Positions 30,790 through 43,000 of a stretch of 64,000 nucleotides of DNA are shown piece by piece. The stretch lies in contig OX422204.1 in assembly GCA_949130485.1 (NCBI GenBank), positions 6,014,015 to 6,078,014 on the forward strand, given 5' to 3'. The stretch is from Agelas oroides. Its lineage: Eukaryota > Porifera > Demospongiae > Agelasida > Agelasidae. The notes beneath the pieces were generated by a model. The model did no database searches, had not been told where the DNA came from, and was given only the letters and a program-made list of their open reading frames with translations. Each line of letters begins with the position of its first letter. The stretch's first letter is position 1. The position numbers and the translations under genes were made by a program.

Positions 30790-33443
30790 TCAGAAATGGA
30801 ACAAACAAAACAAGTGTAAACGCTTTCTGCAATATTTAACACACTCATTAATAGTTAATGAGAATTCCTTCGTTAACAAGCTCTTTCAGCCATCCCCCTT
30901 GTTGATATCAATCCCTGCAACTGCACCCACACACCCATAGCTAATCAGCAAATGGCAAAAAACGTTTTGCATATTGTAACTACACAATCAATGCTGTGAA
31001 CATGCCAATTTATCTTTGAATCAATTTTTTAAAGTGAGCTATGCATGACCATAACTTGTTGCACTTTTCAATCATATTAGTGCAGATAGGTAAATATATA
31101 CGATACTGAAGTGTAGCTATAACAACTACGGTCTTTTGCCTGCTACATATTTCCATTTTGCTGTTCTCCAAACAGGCAACAGTTCACTTGAAATGTATTA
31201 CAGAGATGGGAGATTGCTGCCCTATAAACAACAAACACCACTGCTATAGTTTTACAACATGTCTGCATTTTTTTCAATCTTGAGGTGTTTGTAATGGGTG
31301 TTAGTTTATACATTAGCATACTTCTTATGCATATAGAGCATGGATTGTAGTGTGCATAGTGTTGAGAGCATGTTGCTGAATGAGTAATGTGTACTCCCTG
31401 AGAAAAGCTGTGTGCTAGCACTGTTGGCTGTGAATAGGTTTATGTGGCCTGTAGAAGGTTGTGAAGTGTGCATGTGTGGTTGAAACTGAAAATGTGCAGA
31501 GTAAACGTGTGGTTGGTACAGAAATGTAAAAGGTGGGTGCACCATGTGGATATTCAAACAGGTACTTAATTCAGCTAATGGCATGTAACAGCAAGCACTC
31601 TGAGACCAAACAGCTAGTTCATATAAAAATGCCATAGTGTGAGTGCAACACCTCACAGACATGCTGGTTTTTGCGTTCAACTCACTCCAAATCATCATGT
31701 CTATTCACATGAACATGATAAAAACACTTTAGACTGCAATGAACCACTTCTTCCTGAATAAAAACGGCAGGCCTGCATGACAGGTACAGCTTAAAAAGCC
31801 ACATTACTGGATGAGCAGACTAGAGGTTAATTTGGAGGCCTTTTTTCTTTTCTGCCTGCTATACTTCATATGTGATATGTACATACAGAAGGTCAATCAA
31901 TTGTCTGTATTACACAACCTATAAAAGGATCGTGACCTTGGGTAACATGTGATCAGCTCACAAACCATAAACTCCCACCTGATTAGAGAACTGTTCAATC
32001 AAGATAAGAGGCTGTTGTCATAACTACACCTGGACCATACATTGTTGCATGCATCTTATCCACACAGAATGCATCTAGTGCATTCATACTGGTCTTCTAT
32101 AGATTAAAATGTACGCTTATACCACGTGCATTTCATGCATTACACAGTTTACACAAGGGAAGGTCACTCCACATGCACACACATACAGATTTTCTATAGT
32201 ACTTATAGTGTATAGAAATGGTTTAAAGGGGTGCAAGGCTTTAAACCAGGCCAAGTGCATGACTGTATAGTCATGAGACCATGCTAAAACTGCCCATGCA
32301 AGGAGTGAAAAAAAGGCAAATTGCTAATGGGCTTGCAACTTCAGGTTAAGTCTCCCATCCCACCTACCAACCTTTGTTGTCACTGTAGAAATGAAGGTGA
32401 AGTGGAGAATGTAACTCAAAACATTTCAAAAAATGACTACAGGAGAGTTGTACGTACTACACCAGTACCACAGCACTAATAACCTACTGTTTGACTATAA
32501 TTCTGCCTCTATCCAGTCAAGGTGCAGAAGATGCTCAGGCACACTATAAGCCTGCATGTGAGTGCATGTAAAGTGAATACTGATTATACACAAGTTTTTT
32601 GGTGATCTGCTCACCCAGAAAAGTTTTTTGGGTTGGTTTAAAGCCACTTTAGCCTGAATGTAAAAAGACTTTCGCCTTGTAAACACAGGAAACATGCAGT
32701 TCCCAGTTTGGCTACACTGCTTTTGTAATGGGATAGCTAATGCATAATTAACAATGGCAGTACAATGGCTGTTACCATAACACATAAAAATGCTGCCCAT
32801 CTTTCACTTGTACAGTGGTGTTGCCTGTTGGTAATTTATAATAGTTGTTGTATAGCTACATGCATGCAGTGGTGATAAACTATGCACCTGGCATCAATGT
32901 GTGAAACAACCACCCCCATGGAGGATTTTTGTACAGTAAAACCTCTCTTTTCTGAGCAACATGGGAGCGACTAGGGGTTATTTATAACTTAGAAATAGCG
33001 ACTATGTAGTCTGATTAATGTGTGTAAAATGAAAAAAAAAGAAAAAAGGACAGTAGCTACGTAGCACTATTACCTTCTTTGTCTTGCAGGTAAAACTATA
33101 GAGATGCGACAGGGATGATAGCTGGTCGTCCCCCCACTGAATCCCCCTTTACAGACTCTTCCAACTGATAGCTACTTCAGGCATTTTTCTTACTTGTACC
33201 AATTTGTTGAGGGATATGCAAACAATTTAGACAGAACAATAAACATTGTCAACATACTGATATAGCAAGCAGCTCACTACCCTCGTCCCCAGGGGCTTGG
33301 GGACGAGGCTAGCAGCTCACATGATGTTTTCGAAGCAGCTCTTGCAACTCTTATCTTTCACACGATAAGTATATACCGAAGACACGTGCATGTGTGACGT
33401 AATGTATGTGTTTTGTTTGCAGCCGCGCTTGTATTAGTTTTAG
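30790..33443. other. Intergenic stretch, no gene supported
   Basis: The minus-strand frames at 31143-31698 and 32495-32800 show no domain, signal peptide or codon pattern that convinces me. At 32934-32960 the sequence acagtaaaacctctctttt resembles terminal repeats of pogo/Tc1-like MITEs, but no partner end was found. The 34-bp TAGYCTCGT-family insertion at 33278-33311 is listed separately. Confidence 0.45.
33278..33311. mobile_element. 34-bp minimal TAGYCTCGT-family element with 9-bp duplication
   Basis: TACCCTCGTCCCCAGG is followed directly by GGCTTGGGGACGAGGCTA, with only the two ends remaining. The exact 9-bp repeat gcagctcac flanks it at 33269-33277 and 33312-33320. It is either an internally deleted copy that moved, or a copy deleted after insertion. 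Confidence 0.82.
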
Positions 33444-33455
33444 TTGATTGAGAAC

Positions 33456-34002
33456 ATGGCAATTGCCGAGGTTGCAGTGGCAGTCCTGTTCGCAATTCTC
33501 AGCGCACAGTGTACCGTTGCGCAATCTGAAGACATTATTTTGCAGGAAGGGAGCAATGGTTCTGCCATAGTCTTACTCACAATTGCACGACTGCAACAAT
33601 CGGGGATATTTGCAGATGACAACGAACTGCTGCGACGAATCGCCTACGTTGAAACTCGAGATGGAACCGCTGAAAACACGTACCGCCAAGGATACAACGG
33701 TGGGATATGGGCAGTAGACGAAAACATTTTCAACGACACGCAAAACATCAACATTTACCCAAGGCTACGGGCTAAATTTGATCAAATTCGAAGGCAATTT
33801 AATGTAGACTGGTGCTCAGTGAGGTGGAGTGATTTGCGAAAACCACTTTACTCGGCGATTGCAGCGCGCCTTGCATTATACAACCTTCCCCGTACCATTC
33901 CAAACGCCGGCGAAGTAACTACGCAGGCTCAGTTGTGGGCCGACTATTATCACCAGGGTGGCTCCGTGTCGGAGTTTGTTGCTGTTGCAGGCGAACTAGA
34001 AG
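33456..34002 (+). CDS. Mosaic protein exon 1: signal peptide and lysozyme-like domain
   Basis: Residues 1-23 (MAIAEVAVAVLFAILSAQCT...) are a signal peptide. Residues 45-180 form an all-helical domain with AYVETRDGT, TYRQGYNGGIWAVDENIF, LRAKFDQIRRQF and WSDLRKPLYSAIAARLAL. The Glu in VETRDG and the YNGGIWAVD stretch recall the active-site Glu and following beta-hairpin of GH22/GH23 lysozymes and transglycosylases, and I associate this block with N-termini of uncharacterised invertebrate secreted proteins. Muramidase activity is inference only. The exon ends in phase 1 at a gtatgt donor. A TATA-like tatata at 33371 and a CRE-like TGACGTAA at 33397 lie upstream. Confidence 0.7.
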
Positions 34003-37000
34003 GTATGTTTAGTGGTAGAATGAATATAGAAGTCATATCTCTTATGCATATATAGACAAAGCACAACATCTACGTACTGCAGAACATATCAGAGAGTCGG
34101 TAAATTCTCCATGTAGGGATGATGCGGACGCGCGATGTATCCAATACTAAAAGCTGTTTAACTTCACTATAAATATGCTAAAAAGCTTCCGCGAGGCTTT
34201 GAGGCTGAGCGCTTAATCGCAAAAGTGTGCAGTATCATTTTTACCTTTTTTCCTTGAAATTCTTTATTTCTTGTGCAGACTTAGCCTCGTTCCCAGGCCC
34301 CGCCCAGCTTTCCGTCGCTTGCAGTACGGAAGAGCGGAAGAGGGCCTGGGATAATTTATCACGTGAGTGGCCACGTACATAATTGTGGATCGATCGATAA
34401 TCGACAGTACACTAGCCGTGTTTTAGTAGGAGCCCGTCTGGCAGTTTTTTTTCGAACAATAAGGGCGGAGAAGACTTGAGCAAAGCCTAGGAAAGGGCCG
34501 CCTTGGCGTTTAATACCGCCATTCTCCGGGGTATACAGCGGTCAGTTTGCTTAGGTAAGCGAGTAAGTTAGCGTGATTTTCGAATGTACGTTCTGAAAAC
34601 GCTTACCATAGCTTGCCGTACTGCCAGTTAATGTAGCGTAGTGCTGCCTAGTCCCGTTCTGTCGGCCATAAAGTTTTCGCGAGTATCCATAAAGCGTGGG
34701 CGAGTTCATTCGTTCGCCCACTTGTAATTAAGTTCTCTCTACCTATGACGTTTCTCACGTGATAAATTTTACCAGGCTCTCCCCTTTCCTTTCGATTTTT
34801 CGTTCGCGCGCGGGGAGTGCCTGGGAACGAGGCTAGTGCAGACTCCTAAGTTCAACAATGATATCTCAAAAACGGCTCAAGTAGCTACCCATCGTCCGAG
34901 AATGATGCTTATCATAGCGTGGAGCTCTGTGCCCACAGTATAGCGGCTTTATAGCTTCACATTCACCCTGGTCGATACAGCTGTTCCCAACACTGCCCGC
35001 ATAGAAAATAGAGACTCAATAGGGATTGGTAACGCATATACAGTAGGAAGTCACTTATTAAACTTCAAACGCGTTTAGCAAAGCCACACCCACTATTTCC
35101 GGCTACTTTCGCCGCGTGAAGTAAGGAATGCAGTACATTGTGGGGCGAGTGTATGGCGTATGGCATGCCGTCCGTAACAAATTATTTAGGGCCAGAACAA
35201 GGCTTATTCAGGGCCGGAATGAGACTGATTTATTTAGGGCCAGAATAGGGCTTATTTAGGGCCAAAATAAGACAGTATAGTGCACCGTTCCCTCGAAGTG
35301 GCTAGTAGAAGAGTGGTTTAGGGTTAGTGCTAGGGTCAGGGAATACAGTTCTTCCTTTCTTTTATTTTTGTTACGGATGGCATGCCATACAAGCGTGAGC
35401 GAGTTGTGTGGTGTATTTGTGTTGTATGGGCAGTTAAATATCCTTTTCAAAAACGCTTATGTAGAGAAGAAAACTTTGTCCTTCCCACCCAAGTGCTCAA
35501 TGTTGGTGCAGGCAATGAAAATGTTTTCGAGAGGTTGAACAGTACAAAACACAAAAAGAAAGTTACATCCAGGCTTTGACTGTGTCAATCAAAACCCCAG
35601 GGTAACCCACACAGGTTTTTCCTGCCTATGCTCAGCAGTCTCTTTTGCGTTGGGCATATATATGTTGTATTGTATCCAATGCACACATATGCACGCCGCG
35701 TACGAACAATATGTGCGTGATCTAACAACACGTGTGCAGCTAGAAGCTGATGAAGCGGAGGGAGAGAGATAGGACTAGGCACTCTACCCAGACTGCTGAT
35801 GAGAGGAGGGGATGAGAGCCTGAGTGTTCAACGTGCGATGAAGAGAATAGGTTTATGTGTCAGAAGTATGGGTAGAGCACCTTGCCTTGTCTTTCCTCCC
35901 CCCCCCCCCCAGCTTTCTTAATCTTTACAGCTGTTTTCTTCCGCACGTCGAGCCCTCTTTCGTTTGTTTACTATTTGCATCTTCTACATTGGTGATTAAA
36001 TTCCATAGATAATTGGCAGACTTGTAAGATGGGCGCTATTTCGCAAGACTACGATGTTTTGGTTTAGTGAACTGAGACGAGAACAAACCATTTTAGTGCT
36101 AATTGCTCTTTTTATTTGCCAAAATTTTCTGAGACAGAAAACACATACATACCAACGGCAGTGGAAGACATTTGGGATTGGGGGAGCAAATGATTTGTGT
36201 GTGTGCTTACGCATGCACATGCTAGGGGGGTCTGGGGGTATGCTCCCCTAGGAAAATTTTGCAAATTAGATGCTGCTTCTGAGGCCACTTTTTGGCCCAA
36301 ACCGGCACTACAGTTATCATTGTTATCTGTACGTCTTCGCATGTATGATCGTATAGACGTCCACATGCCATGCAGTGGCTGTTGCTGAAGAGTCCAAACT
36401 TCTGAGTTTCCAGTGCTGAGTACTATATAGGCCTACTGAGCTTGGGGCGGGGCCACAATGTAGCGAGACTCGACACTCATGCGCCAGGATCTCTGCGACA
36501 TGCTGCGAGACTCGAGACTAGTTGGCCTGGACAATGGTTACGCTATCTAGCTGCAGTGGTGTCAATTTGTGAGTATACGGTATCTAATAAAGGGGGCTTG
36601 CCATGTCACTGTCATGACTGTGGGTGATTGTGGGGGCTATGCCCCCACGCCTTATATTTTGTGGGGGAAACTGCCCCCACTGCCCCCCCGGTTCCGCCGC
36701 CTATGCATACAGACTACACACTTACACTAGTTACAGACAGATTTTTATTCAAATGTTAGTTATTTGGAACCAGAAAAAATACTTATAACTTTAATTGTAG
36801 TATTCTAACTGCTTGCTACATCCTGATGCATCATAAAGCTGAAATCTACCAGCTTCAAAAGAGTGTGTTAGTTTTTAGAGATCTCTGGTAGCTATCACCA
36901 TGGTAACAGGTTTTTCTTTCCTCATGTCAGTTAATGAAGATAGGGATGTTGGCAGGGCCGTAGATATCAGATTTGAAGTGGTCAGGTTCGTAGTGCATCA

Positions 37001-40000
37001 TAGGCATAGGAGCCGGTCCGGCTGGTCCGGTTTTGGCAGGACCACTTTTCGGTGATTTAATGAAATTCATATTAGGCCTTCCTGCCATACCCACGTTAAT
37101 TGCATGCAAGCGCACAGCAGTGCGAATATATATTTTTTTTAATTGGGTGCACGCGAATTACAGCCGGACCAGTTCAAAAGTCCTTCCTACGCCCCTGTGC
37201 ATGTATAAAACGTTGCAGCTAGGGGGCTCTGGGGGCATGCTCCCCAGAAAATTTTTTTGAATTTAGAGGCTGAGATCATTTTTGGGTCAATACAATGCTT
37301 CTACCCTTTCTGCCCATTACGTTGTACAACACTGGTTTCGGCTTTCCGGCTATTCACTTACCTTGCAAGCCACACCCTTTTGGAGAAGGGGCTTACGAGA
37401 TTAATCGTTCACTTGGAAGAACAGAAAGTTGTTGGATGGAAGACTTGAAAGAGTTCTTTTGCACTGTTCACAGCCCTCTCGCAAGTTTCAACATGTCACC
37501 GACGACAAGCAAGCCACAAGCGTGAGGGAAAAAGTGGTGTGGATGAAACCCATCATACTTGGATCAAAAATCAGTTCACTTCCTTCAAACATTGAATTTA
37601 CTTCTAGCTACGTAGAGGCACGTAAGGTCTGTGTGTTGTGATCTGAAACTTAGCTGGTGAGCTTATAGCCTTGTTGGTCTTCCCACCATCCAGTTTTGAT
37701 CATTACAGAAGAGATGTGCGCGCGCTATGAGATGAGGCGAGTGAGCTTACTGACTATCTGTATATACTATAGCATCTGCCCATCTCTACACTCCCAATAT
37801 GGCATCATATAGCTCCCCAACCTCTCCCCCCTTCACAATCACAGGAGCAAAACAGATCATTGTAGAGGACCTCTCATTACATAGGAGAAAGCAGATGAAA
37901 TTTTGTGTAATGTAAAAAAATTGTACATGGTCTTGTTGACTTCCCTAACACTCTCATCTCTGCAAGAGAAAACCCTTTCAAACTTAAACTGTCAGGATTT
38001 AACTTCTATTCTGTGGAACTTTTGATTCTTTGCCATCTGATGTGGCTCTGGCGAAGTTATAACTAATTCAAAACTTCTGTTAATTAATTTGTTTTAACTG
38101 TATAATAGCTATAACTTTAGTAGACGGGTACATGTCATGCATTAGCATCATGCAAGCTATCAGAGAGTTGGTAGACTCTCTATGTACAAGGCCGGCACGA
38201 GCGGTACAGCCGGTACGGCTTTGGCCGCACCAGTTTTTTTGAGAGAGACTGAAAATCGCGAGTTGACCAGCAGGCATTACACACGGCTGGAACCAAACAA
38301 AATTATATAAAATCGTTAGGCCTGCTTTTCATGTGAAGGTGTGGTACATTCACTATTCATTTTCAGCATGGTACAATATACATAATGGCGGTACCAGGAT
38401 AATAGAGCACCAGTGGTGTGGCCACACTTCAATGTTTGGAGGGGGGGCATAAATGGCATGCAAAGCACACCACTCCTTGGGGGGTCTGGGGGAGACAAAT
38501 TTTGAATTTTAAACCCTCCAGAGACCCTCTGAGATTAACTTCAGTGAGGTAGTTGTGAAGCTTGAACTATTCAGTTTCACAGTGGTACTTACAGCTACTA
38601 CAGTATAGCGGGTTTCTTTCACAGTGAAATTTGTGAGAATTGAATGAACCCAGTTAACCAGACCCACAATGTGCATGTGAAGGTGACACAAATCCGTGGA
38701 CTTGTACGTACGGCCTACCATGGTATCCGAGGCTACTATGTACATCTACAGGAATGTTTGGTAGACTGCTGATGGCAAGTCTCACCTTACCAGTGAGAGG
38801 AAGACAACATCCACCATCATTCCAATCAACAGTCTTTGAGGCTGTCACGCTGATTTCAGTAGACGGTACTTGCAACAGGTAAAACCATTGGCATTGTACA
38901 TCTAGCTTTAGTAGCACAAAATCAGCCGTCTATAAGTTAACATGTATACTATAGCATGCCCTTGCATGACTAGTGGAGAATATAAATCATGGCAATCTGT
39001 TGGAGGTCGTGATAATTCAGTGTGCAGATTTTCATGGATCAAACTTTTGTGAATTGCTGACAAAATGCGAAATTTTTGTAAGTTTTCTCCCACGAAAGAA
39101 ACCGGCTATACAGTAGTAGTTTCTGTATTAGTACTAATAGGAGTCAAAGTCAGACTGGTCATAATCGCAGCATGCAGCTACATGACTCGGAGCATTTGGT
39201 TTTGTTATCTTCTAAGATGAATTTTGTGGGGCACAGCCCCCCGAGGTTCCCCCTTGGCCACACAACTGTTGGCACACAAACACTAACTTTTATACTTATA
39301 TTTTTTTAGGAAATGTCTTGGAGAGTACAGCCAATGAATTCTATGTTGGTTTTGCTAACAATCATGTTGACACACTTCCCACATTGCGATTGTTTATATC
39401 AACTCCTGAGCTAAACCCTGTTAACTTCTCAGTAACAACACTAACTGGTTTTGATTTCAATGGAATTGCTACACGTCAGTCAACAACAACTGTGCTGCTG
39501 CCTTCCACTCTTCAAGTTCAATCAAACACTGAAAGAAATAAAGGAATTTACATCAAAGCTGAAGAGAACAAAAGGATTGTTGTGTATGGCCTGAACTATC
39601 GACCATTTACATCAGATGCATTTTTAGCCTTACCATGTGAGCGAACTGCAGTTGACCAATATGAGTATTATGCACTCACATACCATGCGTCTACTTTGCC
39701 AAGTAACATACTGATTGTTGCATGTGAAGACAACACAACAATCACCACACCATCAACCACAATCACACTCAACATGCAGCAAACATACCTCATTAGGGAC
39801 ACTCGTGACTTATCTGGTACAAGGGTTGTATCTACGAAGCCAATTTCATTCTTTTCTGGCCACCAATGCACAGACATTCCAAATGGCATTGGAGCTTGTG
39901 ATCTTTTGACTGAACAAGTTCCTCCAACAAATACCTGGGGAAATTTTTTCCTGGGAGCTTCATTTCTTGGAAAATCATCAGGTGCAATCTACAGAGTTCT

Positions 40001-43000
40001 CACAGCTAGTGACTCAACTACTGTCACTGTCAACTGCACCACAATGGCACAGCCAACCACTTACATACTCAGTACAGCAGGCAGTTGGAGGGAATTCCAT
40101 GCCCCAGCTAACAGTTTCTGCAGTATTGAATCAAACAACCCTGTGCTAGTGATGGAGTACACTCAAGGTTTTGATCTTGACAATATCGGTGATCCCCTCA
40201 TGACAATGATCCCACCAGTTGAGCAGTACAGCAATAACTATGTTTTCAATGTGCTCCCAGAGTTTGGAACAAACTATATCACCATTTATGTGGCACCTGA
40301 ATACTTCCAGCCTGACAGGGTCTTCGTTGATGATTCTAACTTGCTCACAGACTCATGGACTGCTGTCTACTGTTCTACTGGTGCACTGTGTGGGTATATC
40401 ACTGGACAGAATCTGACTGCTGGTGAACACAGCTTGTATCATACAGATGCAAACGCAAGAGTTGGAGTTTCTGCTTATGGGTTCAACAGATATAATTCAT
40501 ATGGCTATCCTGGTGGTCTACAGTTGACACCTATTCTCTGTAAGTGGATTATTTTACTTCCAACATTGGTAGCTAACCAGCAGCAGTTCAATGTTTGTGG
40601 TTAGCTACTTTCATTCTTCCTTCATGCAGTGGCCACTGTCAGCTTCTCTGCAGCCACCTACACTACAGTAGAAAATGAAGGAATGATATCCATCTCAATC
40701 ACACGAGGTGGTGATACCGAGAGTGTTGCTGTTGTTCTGGTGGCAACTGAGATCTTTCAAGGGAGTGCTTCAGGTACAGGCTATGTGGGGGTTAAGCTTC
40801 AAATAAATAATTAAACAGCTGCACACAGGTATACATACTAGCCAGCTATATGCACATATCTACATGTATCAGTAGCCACTCTGGCCTGCACAGAAAGCAA
40901 AGCAAAAAGTAGAAACCTGTGAGTACTAGTGTTCCATGCACAGTGGTGACTGACTGCTTAACTAAATACCTCCTCCCCCCAAATAAGAAAAGATACTTTC
41001 ATTATACCACCAGTAGTTTCAAAGTAGTTGTACTGCTTGGGGAGGTCCTCAGGCCTGAGCTGGATAGATAAACATGAAAGATAGCATACTACAGCATCGC
41101 TTGTTCAACTCGCTCTTGCTTCATCTTGCATGCATTTGCATGATAGTCAGCCAGTTGGAGTAAGGCGTGTCCTATCATGGCATGAGTTTGATGACGTTCA
41201 CATTAGCGACAGAAATTCACAGAAGTGCTACCAGACCCCCTTTCCAATTTTTCAGACAGGGTCTGGGAATGAGGCTATAGTTGTACTGCTTGGGGAGATC
41301 CTCAGGCTAAAACATATTGCAGTTGCATTGGGTTTTGAGTAGCTACTGTGAAGATTGTTGGAAGCTTTTCCATCAACTATGTCGATGCTATGAATATATG
41401 TACAGAGAATATGTCCCTTAGCTAACAAATCATTGGTCATATGTGCTCTCTTTCAGCTGGACAAGACTACAATCCACTGACACAAATCTTGGAATTCCAA
41501 CCTGGGGAAACCCAAATGAACATCACCGTTACAATACATGATGATCAAAAGATTGAGGCAGATGAACAGTTTGAAGTGTATCTAATAGGAGGTATTGGAG
41601 TGCATTTGTCTCCCTTCCCTCGAACAATGATCACCATTCAGAATGATGATGGTAAGTAGCTAGCTAACTCTCTGCTTAAATTTGTCAGAAAACATTGTAC
41701 TGCAGGTGCAATTAATTCAGAATGGACAATGCTCTTGTGCAATATACACTCGGGAAGTTTGGTTTTAAGCCAGGACAACCTAGAACTTGAATATCAGATT
41801 GGCTCAACTTGACTCATGAATACTAAGTAGTTCGTGAACATGATGCATGGCACTTTTAAGATTCATTGGCTTGTTTATGTTTTCCCATGGCAGCAACAAG
41901 AATCGACAAGGGGCATGTACCTTTGATGTAGCATGCAGCCCTTTTTTAATGGCCTGCAGCTGGCAGCACTTTCATGTGGCTGGGCAGAACTTTGAGGAAA
42001 TTCTACCGACACTTGAATAATAATAATAGTTACATGTAATTACCCCAACTTAAAGGACCCGCGTAATATACCGTCATTATTCGGTAGACAATTAAATAAT
42101 TTCAAAACTGGCTTCCGCTAGATTAGATTCATAAAACTTCCAGGAAGCCAATTTCTTCCGTTAGATTAGATTCATCGTTGTAATAGAAGCACATTTTCCA
42201 AGAAAAGCACTAGCCATGAAAGCAACTACCGTCCGTACTTGTTTTGATAAGAACACAGTCTGGCTGCACTACAAAGCCCCTGCAGTGACTTCACAAGTGT
42301 TGTTTTGATAAGAACGCTTCCTGGTGCACTAGTTCTGCATGCTCGTGACTTCGCCGTTTTGTTTTGCTAAGAACGCTTCATGGTGTTTACTGCTACGGGC
42401 TCTTCCGCTAAGTTGGATTCACTAGAATATAATACGCAGGCCAGAGGAAGTGTTGGACATCCAATCTGAGTTGATATTCGTTAACGGCATGGTGCACTTA
42501 CCCCATGAATGAAGCTTTGGTACACCAACAACTCTCCCTTCACCAGCTACACCACCGTCACCCCTCACAGCGACTTCCGAAGCGTGCGTACGTGACGTCA
42601 CACGTTCAATATAACTACGTATAAAATCATTGCTACGTGTATTGAGCGCGCTACCGCGCTTCGGGCAAATACTACGCGCGTAATGCGCGAGTATAAAGCT
42701 GGTGAAGGCGTGCCTTGCTGTTCACGATTGATAAACTGACGTCTGGCTCCTCCCTTGAGGGTAAAGCTTTTTTAAGAAGCCACAAAACTCTGAACTCTAA
42801 GGCTTTCTACTTTAGGTAAATAAATTCTGATCTCTAAAGCCTAGCCTTTTTCCTAAAGCCAAGATTTTACCTACGTATAGCACTGAACTCTTAAGTGCTG
42901 GAGCTAAGGTAAACCTGCAGCACTAACCTCTTATGAGCATCTTGGGGTGCGGTTATTTTGCTCGTAGATAAATCAAAATAAAAGCACTAGAAAATTTTCT

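Larger units (their letters stand above)
34003..39309 (+). other. Intron 1 of the mosaic gene, filled with repeats
   Basis: No coding exon was recognised in these 5.3 kb. Contents include the TAGYCTCGT element at 34282-34835, an inverted-repeat element at 35158-35390, copies of the GGGGGTCTGGGGG repeat at 36226-36290, 37219-37275 and 38470-38535, a poly-C tract at about 35897-35910, and the MITE at 38599-39115. A fragment related to ggtccggctggtccgg sits at 37014-37035, with an inverted relative at 46498-46530. Confidence 0.6.

Noticed and set aside
31143-31698. Two overlapping minus-strand frames
   Set aside because: No domain, no splice context and Cys/His/Tyr-rich composition typical of chance frames in this AT-rich DNA.
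41025-41310. A complete TAGYCTCGT-family element ending at 41277
   Set aside because: Only the right end is present; the repeated gttgtactgcttgggga on both sides is a longer duplication that does not mark a matching left end.
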